DNA of 64,000 nt from Pseudomonas sp. URMO17WK12:I2. GTDB taxonomy: Bacteria; Pseudomonadota; Gammaproteobacteria; Pseudomonadales; Pseudomonadaceae. The stretch covers positions 310,001 to 374,000 of the forward strand of contig NZ_QKYW01000005.1 in assembly GCF_003253735.1 (NCBI RefSeq). Direction: 5' to 3'. The notes under the pieces are model-generated. The model was given only the letters and a program-made list of their open reading frames with translations, was not told the DNA's origin and did no database searches. Positions 35,061 through 43,840 of this stretch are shown piece after piece (within the stretch, counting starts at the first letter, position 1; every line of letters begins with the position of its first letter). The position numbers and the translations under genes are program-made.

Positions 35061-35648
35061 TCAGGCGTAGTTTTCCGGGCTGAGACGGCGCTCGACCAAT
35101 TCGATGAGGATATGGATGACCTTGATGTGCAGCTCCTGGGTGCGGTCGGCGAAGTCGCCGCCCGGCGCGCAGATGCACACGTCGGCCAGGCTTTCCAGCA
35201 ACGAGCCGGGCTTGCCGGTCAGGGCGATGACCTTCATGCCCAATGCCTTGGCAGCTTCGGCGGCCTTGACCACGTTGGGGCTCTTGCCACTGGTGCTGAT
35301 GGCCAGCAGCACATCGCCTTCGCGACCGTGGGATTCCACGTAGCGCGAGAAGATGTGGTCGTAACCGAAGTCGTTGGCCACGCAGCTGATATGGCTGGCG
35401 TCGCTGATCGACACCGCGGCGATACCCGGGCGGTTCTTGCGATAACGCCCGGTCAGTTCCTCGGCGAAGTGCATGGCGTCGCACATCGAACCGCCGTTGC
35501 CGCAGGAAAAGGCCTTGCCCCTGGCTTCGAAGCTGTTCACCAGCAGGTCGCCGGCGCGTTCGATATTGGCCAGCGTCTGCTCGCTGCCGATAAAGGCGTC
35601 GAGCGCGCGCTGGGCTTCGATCAGGCTGTTACGGATATGTTCGATCAT
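35061..35648 (-). CDS. gmhA: Sedoheptulose-7-phosphate isomerase GmhA
   Basis: 195 aa, very like E. coli GmhA/LpcA (192 aa), and of that type rather than the DiaA type. It converts sedoheptulose 7-phosphate to D-glycero-D-manno-heptose 7-phosphate, the first step of ADP-heptose synthesis for the LPS inner core. SIS-domain motifs: [28 protein letters not shown], the phosphate-binding [14 protein letters not shown], and [16 protein letters not shown]. The start at 35648 is chosen by homology. It lies 7 bp after apeB in an apeB-gmhA-channel run; the rest of the heptose pathway is not in the window. Confidence 0.94.
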   Translation of the reverse strand: MIEHIRNSLIEAQRALDAFIGSEQTLANIERAGDLLVNSFEARGKAFSCGNGGSMCDAMHFAEELTGRYRKNRPGIAAVSISDASHISCVANDFGYDHIFSRYVESHGREGDVLLAISTSGKSPNVVKAAEAAKALGMKVIALTGKPGSLLESLADVCICAPGGDFADRTQELHIKVIHILIELVERRLSPENYA

Positions 35649-35655
35649 GGTCGCC

Positions 35656-36945
35656 TCAGGGCAGGTCATGGCTGTTATAGAAGGCGCCGAGCACTTTCAC
35701 CAGATGCGCCAGGTCCTGGCTGCCGGCCAGTTCGCGAATCGAGTGCATGGCGAAGGTCGGCAGGCCGATATCCACGGTGCGCACCCCCAGCTGGCTGGCG
35801 GTGATCGGGCCGATGGTCGAGCCACAACCCATATCGCTGCGGGTCACGAAGCTCTGCACCGGCACTTCGTTCTCCAGGCACAGGTGGCGGAAGAAACCAG
35901 CGGTTTCGCTGTTGGTGGCGTAGCGCTGGTTGCTGTTGATCTTGATCACCGGGCCGGCGTTGAGCTTGGGCCCGTGGTTGCCGTCGTGCTTGGCTTCGTA
36001 GTTGGGGTGCACGCCGTGGGCGTTGTCCGCGGACACCAGCAGCGAGCGCTGCAGGGTACGCACGAAATCATCGCCCTGGGGCAATACGCGGCGCAGCACC
36101 TGCTCGAGCATCGGGCCGTCGGCGCCGCACGCCGAGCTGGAGCCGACCTCTTCGTGGTCGGTGCAGACCAGCACGCAGGTTTCCTCTTCGCCGGCGTCGA
36201 GCAGGGCCTGCAGGCCGGCGTAGCAGGACAGCAGGTTGTCGAGGCGCGCACTGGCGATGAAGTCCTGATTCAGGCCCACCACGGCGGCGCTCTGGGTGTC
36301 GTAGAAGCTCAGCTCGTAGTCGAGCACCGCATCGGCGTTGAAGTCGTGCTCCATGGCCAGTTGCTCGCTGAGCAGGGCGCGGAAGTCGGCGCCTTCGGCC
36401 CCGGCCAGCTGGGCGAGGATCGGCGGCAGCTCGTTCTGGGCGTTGATCGCCCAGCCCTGGTTGGCTTCACGGTTGAGGTGGATGGCCAGACTGGGGATCA
36501 CGGCGATGGGCTGGTAGAAGTCGATCAGCGCGCTCTCCACCTTGCCGTCGCGGCGGTAGGTCACCCGCCCGGCGAGCGACAGGTCGCGGTCGAACCAGGG
36601 TGCCAGCAGCGCACCGCCATACACCTCGACGCCGAGCTGGAAGTAGCCCTGGCGCTGCAGCTCGGGGTTGGGCTTGACCCGCAGGCACGGGCTGTCGGTA
36701 TGGGCGCCGACCAGGCGCACGCCGCCGTCGACCGGCGAGCGGGTGCCGAGCTTTAAGGCGATGATCGACGAATCGTTGCGGGTCACGTAATAGCGGCCAC
36801 CGGCTTCGGTGTGCCAGGGCGCGCGCTCGTCGAGCTGGCGGTAACCGGCGGCTTCGAGGCGCATGGCCAGGCTGCTGGTGGCATGAAAGGGGGTAGGGGA
36901 GGCGTTGAGAAAGTCGAGCAGGCCTTGATTCAATTCTTCGCGCAT
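35656..36945 (-). CDS. apeB: M18-family aspartyl aminopeptidase
   Basis: 429 aa, matching the bacterial M18 family (ApeB), dodecameric zinc exopeptidases that remove acidic residues. Visible are [15 protein letters not shown] (first metal His/Asp), [20 protein letters not shown] with the catalytic Glu pair, and the C-terminal [33 protein letters not shown] metal His. It is cytosolic. CCGGAG precedes the ATG. It is the first gene of the run with gmhA and the channel gene. Confidence 0.95.
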   Translation of the reverse strand: MREELNQGLLDFLNASPTPFHATSSLAMRLEAAGYRQLDERAPWHTEAGGRYYVTRNDSSIIALKLGTRSPVDGGVRLVGAHTDSPCLRVKPNPELQRQGYFQLGVEVYGGALLAPWFDRDLSLAGRVTYRRDGKVESALIDFYQPIAVIPSLAIHLNREANQGWAINAQNELPPILAQLAGAEGADFRALLSEQLAMEHDFNADAVLDYELSFYDTQSAAVVGLNQDFIASARLDNLLSCYAGLQALLDAGEEETCVLVCTDHEEVGSSSACGADGPMLEQVLRRVLPQGDDFVRTLQRSLLVSADNAHGVHPNYEAKHDGNHGPKLNAGPVIKINSNQRYATNSETAGFFRHLCLENEVPVQSFVTRSDMGCGSTIGPITASQLGVRTVDIGLPTFAMHSIRELAGSQDLAHLVKVLGAFYNSHDLP

Positions 36946-37045
36946 GGGGCACTCCGGACGGCAATGTGCCGAGTTTATCGGATTTGCCCGCGGCGCTGTT
37001 GGCGTTTCCTTGCCGAGAGTGGGATCAGTTCAGGTAGCCCGGCGT

Positions 37046-37185
37046 CGAGCGAAGCGACACCCGGGAAGGGTGATAGCCGTGAGTTCGTCCCGGGTATCGC
37101 TGCGCTCAACCGCGGGGTAAGAGCAGCGAGGTCATATTGATGTGCTGGATGTTCTGGATGTCGCGCGCATGGCGCGCTCCCACAG
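37046..37185. repeat. Stem-loop repeat plus REP half-site in a 317-bp gap
   Basis: The gap 36946-37262 holds no gene. CGAGCGAAGCGACACCCGGG (37046-37065) is inverted imperfectly at 37089-37107 (CCCGGGTATCGCTGCGCTC). After it comes a REP half-site, CGCATGGCGCGCTCCCACAG (37166-37185), identical to 18626-18645. Between 37228 and 37252 a short GTAGGGTGGGTTTTAGGCC lies before the pcpS stop. All look like small dispersed Pseudomonas repeats. Confidence 0.7.
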
Positions 37186-37262
37186 GGTGAGGTCGCGCAT
37201 AACCTTATCTCGGTACGCACCTAACCCGTTTCGTAGGGTGGGTTTTAGGCCATCATTACTAC

Positions 37263-37985
37263 CTAAGGGGCGATAGCCACCAGGCTGAGGATCTGCTCGT
37301 CAAAATTGGCGTAATGGCCGTTCAGCTCGCTGCCGGCAGGCCAGGTGTCGCTCAAATCGACAAGCAGGCGCAGGCGCGCGGTTTGCTGCGTCGGGTCGAT
37401 GCTGAGCAATTCGGCCTCCTGAAAATAGAAGCGCGTCAGCACCAGCGGGTAGAGCGCCTTGAACAGGCTTTCCTTGAGGGAAAAGGTCAGGCTGATCCGC
37501 CAGGCACGTTGCTCGGGGCTCAGCTCGGCAATCCGCGCCAGTTCGTCGTTGGTGAGAATCTCGCCCACCAGCCGTTCGGCCCGCTCGCTGGCCAGAATGC
37601 CCTCGACATCCAGACCCAGGCCGCGCCACTGGCGAGCAGGTGCGACGATGGCGGCGGCCCAGCCCTGGCCGTGGGTGATCGAGCCGCTGACCTGCGCCGG
37701 CCACTGCGGCGCCCGGTCCTCGCCGACCGCCGGCACGCTGGCCACGCCGGTGACCCGATACAGCGCCTCGCGGGCACACAGGCGGCCTGCCAGGTGCTCG
37801 GCCTGGCGTTTGGCCACACCGCGAACCGGCGGCACGCCAACGGCTGCGTAATCGCCGTCAGCGAGCAGGGCGGGGTTGAAACAGGTGCTGATCAATTGCG
37901 CGCCGGGCAATCGCCGCATGAACGGCCAATGATCGTCGAGTGGGCTGCAGCAGCGGGGCAGAGGGAGGCTGGTCATGGCCGGCAT
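37263..37985 (-). CDS. pcpS: 4'-phosphopantetheinyl transferase, PcpS-like
   Basis: 240 aa of the EntD/Sfp-type family and closely resembling P. aeruginosa PcpS, which there activates both fatty-acid and siderophore carrier proteins. Motifs: AVGEDRAPQWPAQVSGSITHGQGWAAAIVAP (P2 region), RGLGLDVEGI with the Mg-binding Asp/Glu, and FSLKESLFKALYPL (P3, the WxxKEA equivalent). It transfers phosphopantetheine from CoA to a Ser of carrier proteins. The first ATG (37985) mirrors the family start; 37976 is possible. It begins 21 bp after napC stops, on the same strand, so readthrough from the nap operon is possible. Confidence 0.92.
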   Translation of the reverse strand: MPAMTSLPLPRCCSPLDDHWPFMRRLPGAQLISTCFNPALLADGDYAAVGVPPVRGVAKRQAEHLAGRLCAREALYRVTGVASVPAVGEDRAPQWPAQVSGSITHGQGWAAAIVAPARQWRGLGLDVEGILASERAERLVGEILTNDELARIAELSPEQRAWRISLTFSLKESLFKALYPLVLTRFYFQEAELLSIDPTQQTARLRLLVDLSDTWPAGSELNGHYANFDEQILSLVAIAP

Positions 37986-38006
37986 TCTGCCGTGCCGGCC
38001 GGCCGC

Positions 38007-38603
38007 TTACCAGCCGGGCACGCCGTGCATGTCCGGCAGCTTGTGGGCAATGCCCTTGTGGCAATCGATGCAGGTGGCCTCACCATTGGCCAGGGCCGTG
38101 GAGTGCATCTGCGCCGCACGCTTGCTCTGGCGGGTGAAGTCCATGAAGTCGAAGTTGTGGCAGTTGCGGCATTCCAGGGAGTCGTTGGCTTTCAGGCGCG
38201 CCCATTCGTGTTCGGCCAGTTCGCGGCGTTTGTCGAGAAACTTCTCGCGGGTGTTGATGGTACCGAAGATCTTGCCCCACACCTCCTTGGAGGCCTGCAT
38301 CTTGCGAGCGATCTTGTCCGTCCACTGGTGCGGCACGTGACAATCCGGGCAGGTGGCGCGCACCCCGGAACGGTTGTTGTAGTGGATGGTGTCCTGCAGC
38401 TCGATGAATACGTTGTCGCGCATCTCGTGGCAGGAGGTGCAGAACTGTTCGGTGTTGGTGGCCTCCAGCGCGGTGTTGAAACCACCCCAGAAGATGATCC
38501 CGGCGATGAAGCCGCCCAGGGTCAGAAAGCCCAGGCTGTAATGCACGCTGGGGCGGCGCAGGACCTTCCAGTAGGTGCCGAGCAGGGCGAGCAGCGATTT
38601 CAT
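38007..38603 (-). CDS. napC: Tetraheme quinol dehydrogenase NapC
   Basis: 198 aa of the NapC/NirT family. One N-terminal membrane span (about 22-42) and four heme motifs: CTSCH 55-59, CPDCH 85-89, CRNCH 145-149 and CIDCH 178-182. It oxidises quinol at the periplasmic face and passes electrons to NapB. GGAGG precedes the ATG by 5 nt. Last nap gene in the operon; the next gene is pcpS. Confidence 0.96.
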   Translation of the reverse strand: MKSLLALLGTYWKVLRRPSVHYSLGFLTLGGFIAGIIFWGGFNTALEATNTEQFCTSCHEMRDNVFIELQDTIHYNNRSGVRATCPDCHVPHQWTDKIARKMQASKEVWGKIFGTINTREKFLDKRRELAEHEWARLKANDSLECRNCHNFDFMDFTRQSKRAAQMHSTALANGEATCIDCHKGIAHKLPDMHGVPGW

Positions 38604-38612
38604 GGTGCCTCC

Positions 38613-39098
38613 TCAGGGGTGCCCGGCAGGTTGGTTTTCTTCCTGCAGAACCTGGTCGATGGTCTTGAAGCCGTTGTCCACCAGTGGCTTCACCTCGGCC
38701 TGGGTAACGTGGCACTGGGTGCAGAAGTAGCGGCGCGGCGACATGGCCGCCAGGGCCTGGCCGTCACGGTCCATGTAGTGGCTGATGCTGATCATCGGCG
38801 CCTGGCTGCGCGCGCTGTTGGCACGGCTGTGGCAGGCCAGGCAGCGATTGCCGAAGCGGTCCACCTGGTAGCCGGCGATGGTGTGCGGGATGGTCGGTGG
38901 CTGCTCCGGGTAGTTGCGCTCGCGGCGCATGTCCTTGTTCTCCTCGGGGGCGATGCGCGGCGCCGGGAATTCCTGGGTCAGGGTGCCGCCAGGGCGCCGC
39001 CCGTCCGGTGCCGGCGCATCGAGTGGGTAGCCGAGGTCGGCGGCCACCGCCATACCGAACACGGCGAGCAGCAGCAGGGGCAGATAACGCAGTTTCAT
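38613..39098 (-). CDS. napB: Diheme cytochrome c subunit NapB
   Basis: 161 aa with a Sec signal peptide (MKLRYLPLLLLAVFGMAVA) and two heme-binding motifs, CLACH 86-90 and CTQCH 126-130. It passes electrons from NapC to NapA in the periplasm. The region APPIPHTI-type (QPPTIPHTIAGYQVDRFGNRCLACH) is family-typical. The start at 39098 is chosen for the signal peptide; the open frame goes 16 codons further. It lies 11 bp after napA. Confidence 0.96.
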   Translation of the reverse strand: MKLRYLPLLLLAVFGMAVAADLGYPLDAPAPDGRRPGGTLTQEFPAPRIAPEENKDMRRERNYPEQPPTIPHTIAGYQVDRFGNRCLACHSRANSARSQAPMISISHYMDRDGQALAAMSPRRYFCTQCHVTQAEVKPLVDNGFKTIDQVLQEENQPAGHP

Positions 39099-39109
39099 GG
39101 CTGAGCTCC

Positions 39110-41614
39110 TCATGCCGCGCTGATCAGCTGGATCTTCACCGCGCATTTCTTGTAGTCGGTCTGCTTGGAGATCGGGTCGGTGGCGTCCAGGGTCACCTTG
39201 TTGACCAGCTTGTTGGCGTCGAAGAAGGGCACGAACACCAGGCCCCGGGGCGGCTTGTTGCGGCCGCGGGTTTCGATGCGCGCGCGGATCTCGCCGCGCC
39301 GGCTGATCACCTTCACCTCGCTGCCGCGGCGGGCATTCATGGCCTTGGCATCGTCGGGGTGCATGTACACCAGGGCATCGGGCACGGCGCGGTGCAGCTC
39401 GTCGACACGCTGGGTCATGCTGCCGGTGTGCCAGTGTTCGAGCACGCGGCCGGTGCTCAGCCAGAACGGGTAGTCATCATCCGGCGCCTCGGCTGGCGGC
39501 TCGTAGGGCAGGGCGAAGATGATCGCGCGGTTGTCCGGGTAGCCGTAGAACTGCACCTCGCTGCCCTTGGCCACGTAGGGGTCGTGGCCTTCGCGGTAGC
39601 GCCAGCGGGTTTCCGCACCCTCGACCACCGGCCAGCGCAGGCCACGCTCGCTGTGGTAGCGGTCGAACGGCGCCAGGTCATGCCCGTGGCCGCGGCCGAA
39701 CTGGGCGTACTCCTCGAACAGGCCCTTTTGCAGGTAGAAGCCGAAGGCCTGTGCTTCGTCGTTGCGAAAGCCCTTTTCCAACTGTTCGGCCGGGAAGGCA
39801 TCGACCTGGCCGTTCCTGTAAAGCACATCAAAGAGCGTCTTGCCCTTGAGCTCTGGCGCCTTGGCGAGCAGCTCGGCGGGCCAGACCTCGTCGGTGGTGA
39901 AGCGCTTGGAGAATTCCACCAGCTGCCACAGGTCGGATTTCGCCTCGCCCGGTGCGCCGACCAGCTGATGCCAGAACTGCGTGCGGCGCTCGGCGTTGCC
40001 GTAGGCACCTTCCTTCTCGACCCACATGGCACTGGGCAGTATCAGGTCGGCGGCCTGGGCCGAGACGGTCGGGTACACGTCGGAAACGATCACGAAGTTG
40101 TCCGGCTTGCGCCAGCCGGGCAGCACTTCCTGCATGATGTTCGGGCCGGCCTGCATGTTGTTGCTGACCTGGGTCCAGTACACCTTGAGCACGCCGTCCT
40201 TGAGCATGCGGCTCTGCTCCACGGCGTGGAAGCCGGGCTTTTCCTGGATGGTGCCGGCGGGCAGCTTCCAGATCTTCTCGGCGGTGGCGCGGTGTTTCGG
40301 GTTGGTCACCACCAGGTCGGCCGGCAGGCGATGGGAGAAGGTGCCCACTTCGCGGGCGGTGCCGCAGGCCGACGGCTGGCCCGTCAGGGAGAAGGGGCTG
40401 TTGCCCGGCTCGCTGATCTTGCCGGTAAGCAGATGGATGTTGTAGATCAGGTTGTTGGCCCACACGCCGCGGGTGTGCTGATTGAAGCCCATGGTCCAGA
40501 ACGACACCACCTTGCGTTGCGGGTCGGCGTACAGCTCGGCCAGCGCCTTGAGGCGTTCGGCCGGCACGCCCGATTCCCTGGCGGCGCGTTCCAGGGTGTA
40601 GGGTTTGACGAAGGCGGCGAACTGCTCGAAGGACATGTCGCTCCAGGTGTTGGCGTTCTTCGCGTTCCTGGCCTTGATCTCCAGCGGGTTGTCCGGGCGC
40701 AGGCCATAGCCGATGTCGTCGGCGCCGAGGGCGAAGCGGGTGTGGCGCTTGACGAAATCCTGGTTCACCGCGCCGCTCTGGATGATGTGGTTGGCGATGT
40801 AGTTGAGGATCAGCAAGTCGGTCTGCGGCTTGAACACCATGGGGATGTCGGCCAGGTCGAAGCTGCGATGCTCGAAGGTCGACAGCACGGCGACCTTGAC
40901 GTCCGGCTTGCTCAGGCGCCGGTCGGTGACCCGGCTCCACAGCACCGGGTGCATCTCGGCCATGTTCGAGCCCCACAGCACGAAGCTGTCGGTGGCCTCG
41001 ATGTCGTCGTAGCAGCCCATCGGCTCGTCCATGCCGAAGGTGCGCATGAAACCCATCACCGCCGAGGCCATGCAGTGGCGCGCGTTGGGGTCGATATTGT
41101 TGCTGCGAAAGCCGGCCTTCATCAGCTTGTTGGCGGCGTAGCCTTCCCAGATCGTCCATTGGCCCGAGCCGAACATGCCCACGGCCTGAGGGCCGTGCTC
41201 ACGCAGGGCCGCCTTGAACTTCTCTTCCATGATGTCGAAGGCCTGCTGCCAACTGATCGGCTGGAATTCGCCCTGCTTGTCGTAGGTGCCGTCTTTCATG
41301 CGCAGCAGGGGCGTGGTCAGGCGGTCGACGCCGTACATGATCTTCGACAGGAAGTAGCCCTTGACGCAGTTCAGGCCGCGGTTGACCTCCGCCTTGATGT
41401 CGCCGTGGGTGGCCACCACGCGGTTGTCGCGGGTGGCGACCATCACGCTGCAGCCGGTGCCGCAAAAGCGGCAGGGTGCCTTGTTCCAATCCAGGCGGGT
41501 GTTCTCCGCGTCGGCGACCAGGTTGCTGGCGGTAGAGGCGAACGGCAGGCCGGCCGCGGCGGCAGCGATGGCTGCGGCCTGAGCCTTGGTGAATTCGCGG
41601 CGGGTCATGCTCAT
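39110..41614 (-). CDS. napA: Periplasmic nitrate reductase catalytic subunit NapA
   Basis: 834 aa, the usual size. Twin-arginine signal TRREFTKAQ (Arg5-Arg6). The [4Fe-4S] ligands are Cys48, Cys51, Cys55 (CRFCGTGC) and Cys83 (NCVKGYF), and the molybdenum ligand is Cys181 in [10 protein letters not shown], the pattern that separates Nap from formate dehydrogenases with Sec. It reduces nitrate to nitrite with a bis-MGD cofactor. The ATG at 41614 overlaps the napD stop by 4 bp. mobA, moaB and moeA for the cofactor are 7-9 kb away in the window. Confidence 0.97.
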   Translation of the reverse strand: MSMTRREFTKAQAAAIAAAAAGLPFASTASNLVADAENTRLDWNKAPCRFCGTGCSVMVATRDNRVVATHGDIKAEVNRGLNCVKGYFLSKIMYGVDRLTTPLLRMKDGTYDKQGEFQPISWQQAFDIMEEKFKAALREHGPQAVGMFGSGQWTIWEGYAANKLMKAGFRSNNIDPNARHCMASAVMGFMRTFGMDEPMGCYDDIEATDSFVLWGSNMAEMHPVLWSRVTDRRLSKPDVKVAVLSTFEHRSFDLADIPMVFKPQTDLLILNYIANHIIQSGAVNQDFVKRHTRFALGADDIGYGLRPDNPLEIKARNAKNANTWSDMSFEQFAAFVKPYTLERAARESGVPAERLKALAELYADPQRKVVSFWTMGFNQHTRGVWANNLIYNIHLLTGKISEPGNSPFSLTGQPSACGTAREVGTFSHRLPADLVVTNPKHRATAEKIWKLPAGTIQEKPGFHAVEQSRMLKDGVLKVYWTQVSNNMQAGPNIMQEVLPGWRKPDNFVIVSDVYPTVSAQAADLILPSAMWVEKEGAYGNAERRTQFWHQLVGAPGEAKSDLWQLVEFSKRFTTDEVWPAELLAKAPELKGKTLFDVLYRNGQVDAFPAEQLEKGFRNDEAQAFGFYLQKGLFEEYAQFGRGHGHDLAPFDRYHSERGLRWPVVEGAETRWRYREGHDPYVAKGSEVQFYGYPDNRAIIFALPYEPPAEAPDDDYPFWLSTGRVLEHWHTGSMTQRVDELHRAVPDALVYMHPDDAKAMNARRGSEVKVISRRGEIRARIETRGRNKPPRGLVFVPFFDANKLVNKVTLDATDPISKQTDYKKCAVKIQLISAA

Positions 41615-41871
41615 TGAGCGGCTCCTTGCGGGCTGAGGCATTCGTGGTAGATCAGCGCGGCGTTGAGTACGCCGGGCAGCGCGTTGACCTGGTCGATGCT
41701 TTGCAGGATGCGCTGTTCGTCGACTGCCTCGATCACCACCACGGCCTTGCCTTCCGGGCTGTGCTGGTGCACTTCCAGATCATCGAGCAGGCGCAGGTTG
41801 GCGAGTACTGCATCGAGCTGCTCGGGGCGGGCATGCACGATGAAACTGGCGATATGCAGGGGGACATCCAT
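41611..41871 (-). CDS. napD: NapA signal-peptide-binding chaperone NapD
   Basis: 86 aa, with [20 protein letters not shown] typical of NapD, a small ferredoxin-fold chaperone that binds the Tat signal of NapA and prevents export before the cofactor is loaded. Its stop overlaps the napA start (ATGA), so both are made together. napF is absent from between napE and napD (25 bp gap). Confidence 0.94.
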   Translation of the reverse strand: MDVPLHIASFIVHARPEQLDAVLANLRLLDDLEVHQHSPEGKAVVVIEAVDEQRILQSIDQVNALPGVLNAALIYHECLSPQGAAQ

Positions 41872-41896
41872 GGCGGGCTCCTGTAAGCCGGGCGAA

Positions 41897-42064
41897 TCAG
41901 TTGGGTGGGCCGGGCGGGCCGAAGAGCATCTGCAGGAACCACACGGCGAAGCCGTAGGTGCCGACGAGGGCCACGGAGAGCAGCGGGAAGAGGAATATCA
42001 CCAGGAACAGGAACAGCCGGCGTTCGCGGCGTTTGCCCCCGGTGTCTGCGGGTGGGCTGGGCAT
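41897..42064 (-). CDS. napE: NapE membrane protein
   Basis: 55 aa with one membrane span (about residues 17-40: LFLFLVIFLFPLLSVALVGTYGFAVWF), the size and layout of NapE. Its role is unknown; it is usually the first gene of nap operons in pseudomonads and alphaproteobacteria. The ATG at 42064 is chosen from the protein size and the following hydrophilic N-terminus; the frame is open further upstream. It is downstream of the Anr-type site at 42181-42194. Confidence 0.9.
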   Translation of the reverse strand: MPSPPADTGGKRRERRLFLFLVIFLFPLLSVALVGTYGFAVWFLQMLFGPPGPPN

Positions 42065-42180
42065 GGGCAGGTCTTCATCGGTCAGGCGTGTGCATGTGCC
42101 GTCATCGAGCGGTGCAGCGCTGGCAACTTGACGGTCTCTGGTGGTTAGGCCTGACCTTAGTCGCACTGGCCCGCGGGATA

Positions 42181-42194
42181 TTGATCCGGGTCAA
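42181..42194. promoter_or_regulatory. Anr/Dnr (FNR-type) box
   Basis: TTGATCCGGGTCAA matches the FNR/Anr consensus TTGATNNNNATCAA at 9 of 10 positions. It is centred about 123 bp upstream of napE, and about 160 bp from oprH on the other side. Anaerobic activation of nap is a plausible role. Confidence 0.75.
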
Positions 42195-42245
42195 TGGCGC
42201 GTTCGTTACCCCCGTGGCATCCGGCGAATGGCTGTCGGGCCTGTC

Positions 42246-42284
42246 GTTCAGGCGAGGTTCAGCGAGGGTTCAGGAGGGGTTCAG
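42246..42284 (+). promoter_or_regulatory. Four GTTCAG half-sites at 11-bp spacing (PhoP-type box)
   Basis: GTTCAG occurs at 42246, 42257, 42268 and 42279: exactly 11 bp apart, 6-bp half-sites with 5-bp spacers. This is the direct-repeat geometry of OmpR/PhoB-family regulators including PhoP. It ends 64 bp before the oprH start. Confidence 0.8.
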
Positions 42285-42347
42285 TCGCCGTCGGGCAGGA
42301 TGATTCTCGAGTTTTCATTAACCCACTGCCATTCGAGAGGCATCTCC

Positions 42348-42956
42348 ATGAAAGCGACTCTGACCAAACTGGCTCTGGCAACTTCCCTGGTATTCGGCGC
42401 GGCGGCCACCGCCCATGCCGACAACAATTTCGCTGGCTTCACCTGGGGCCAGACCAGCAACAACATCCAGAAGTCCTCGGCACTGAACGCCAACCTGGGT
42501 GACCCCAACTTCGACGGTGTGATCAACAACACCAGCACCTGGGGCGTGCGCGCCGGCCAGCAGAACGACGTTGGCCGTTACTACGCCACCTACGAATACA
42601 TCTCCGGCAGCAACGACGGCCTCAAGCTGCGCCAGCAGAACCTGCTCGGCAGCTACGACGCCTTTCTGCCGCTGAACGAGAACGGCACCAAGCTGTTCGG
42701 CGGTGGCACCCTGGGCCTGGTCAAGCTGGAGCAGAACAGCCCGGGTGTCTCGCGTGACACCAATGTCGGGTATGCTGCCGGCTTGCAGGCGGGCCTGCTG
42801 CAGGAAGTCAACGAGAACGCCTCCATCGAAGGTGGCTACCGTTACCTGCGCACCAATGCCAGCACCGAATTTGCGCCGCACGGCGAAGGCAAGGTCGGCT
42901 CCCTGGATCTGCATAGCAGCGGGCAGTGGTACCTGGGTGCCAACTACAAGTTCTAA
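42348..42956 (+). CDS. oprH: Outer-membrane protein OprH
   Basis: 202 aa, very like P. aeruginosa OprH (200 aa): signal peptide to about residue 24 (MKATLTKLALATSLVFGAAATAHA), then an eight-stranded barrel with RQQNLLGSYDAFLPLNENGTKLFGGGTLGLVKLEQ, GYRYLRTNAS and the C-terminal YLGANYKF (terminal Phe). It binds LPS and stabilises the outer membrane under low Mg, replacing divalent cations. It is first in oprH-phoP-phoQ, as in P. aeruginosa, with a PhoP-type box upstream. Confidence 0.95.
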   Translation: MKATLTKLALATSLVFGAAATAHADNNFAGFTWGQTSNNIQKSSALNANLGDPNFDGVINNTSTWGVRAGQQNDVGRYYATYEYISGSNDGLKLRQQNLLGSYDAFLPLNENGTKLFGGGTLGLVKLEQNSPGVSRDTNVGYAAGLQAGLLQEVNENASIEGGYRYLRTNASTEFAPHGEGKVGSLDLHSSGQWYLGANYKF

Positions 42957-42970
42957 CTCAGCATAAGCAA

Positions 42971-43080
42971 CTGCGCGTCGGCCCTGCGGCGTTAAAAGCA
43001 GGCTTGAAGTGATCATGTACGCAAGTACCGTCGCCTGCGAATACGACCGCTTCTTGCCTGTTTTTGCGGGGCCGCGCAGG
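42971..43080. repeat. Structured repeat between oprH and phoP
   Basis: The 206-bp gap contains an imperfect long inverted repeat: CTGCGCGTCGGCC (near 42971-42983) pairs with GGGGCCGCGCAGG (43068-43080), and GTTAAAAGCAGGCTTGAAG (42991-43009) pairs with 43049-43066 (GCTTCTTGCCTGTTTTTG). A long stem-loop with a 30-40 nt loop results. I recall related sequence as a dispersed repeat in Pseudomonas. It could attenuate or process the oprH-phoPQ transcript. Confidence 0.65.
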
Positions 43081-43162
43081 CCTTGCAGGGTTCCAGCTCG
43101 CAAGATTATTGAATCAATGGTTCGAGCTTGTTGCCGTTTCATAACGAAGGGGGCATGCAACG

Positions 43163-43840
43163 ATGAAATTGCTGGTCGTGGAGGATGAAGCGCTGCTGCG
43201 CCACCATCTCTATACCCGACTCGGCGAACAAGGCCACGTGGTGGACGCGGTCGCCAACGCCGAGGAGGCGCTGTATCGCGTCGATGAATACCACCATGAC
43301 CTGGCGGTGATCGACCTTGGTCTGCCAGGCATCAGTGGCCTGGACCTGATCCGCCAGTTGCGCAGCCGCGACAAGACCTTTCCCATCCTGATTCTCACCG
43401 CCCGTGGCAACTGGCAGGACAAGGTCGAAGGCCTGGCCTCGGGCGCCGACGATTACGTGGTCAAACCCTTCCAGTTCGAAGAGCTCGAAGCGCGCCTCAA
43501 TGCGCTGCTGCGTCGCTCCTCCGGTTTTATCCAGTCGACCATCGAAGCGGGCCCCTTGCTGCTCGACATGAACCGCAAGCAGGCGCTGATCGAGGGCACG
43601 AGCATGGGCCTGACCGCCTACGAATACCGCATCCTTGAGTACCTGATGCGCCACCATCAGCAGGTAGTGCCCAAGGAACGCCTGATCGAGCAGCTGTATC
43701 CCGATGACGAAGAACGCGATCCCAATGTGATCGAAGTGTTGGTCGGCCGCCTGCGGCGCAAGCTGGAAAGCTGTGACGGCTTCAAACCGATCGAAACGGT
43801 ACGCGGCCAGGGTTATCTGTTTACCGAGCGCTGCCGGTGA
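43163..43840 (+). CDS. phoP: Response regulator PhoP
   Basis: 225 aa, OmpR family. Receiver domain with acidic pocket Glu/Asp (VVEDEA) and phosphoacceptor Asp51 (VIDLGLPGISG), conserved Lys (VKPFQ), then a winged-helix DNA-binding domain (about 125-225) with ERDPNVIEVLVGRLRRKLE. Activated by PhoQ under low Mg2+ or cationic peptides, it controls oprH and LPS modification. GAAGGGGGC precedes the ATG. Its last codon overlaps the phoQ start. Confidence 0.96.
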   Translation: MKLLVVEDEALLRHHLYTRLGEQGHVVDAVANAEEALYRVDEYHHDLAVIDLGLPGISGLDLIRQLRSRDKTFPILILTARGNWQDKVEGLASGADDYVVKPFQFEELEARLNALLRRSSGFIQSTIEAGPLLLDMNRKQALIEGTSMGLTAYEYRILEYLMRHHQQVVPKERLIEQLYPDDEERDPNVIEVLVGRLRRKLESCDGFKPIETVRGQGYLFTERCR

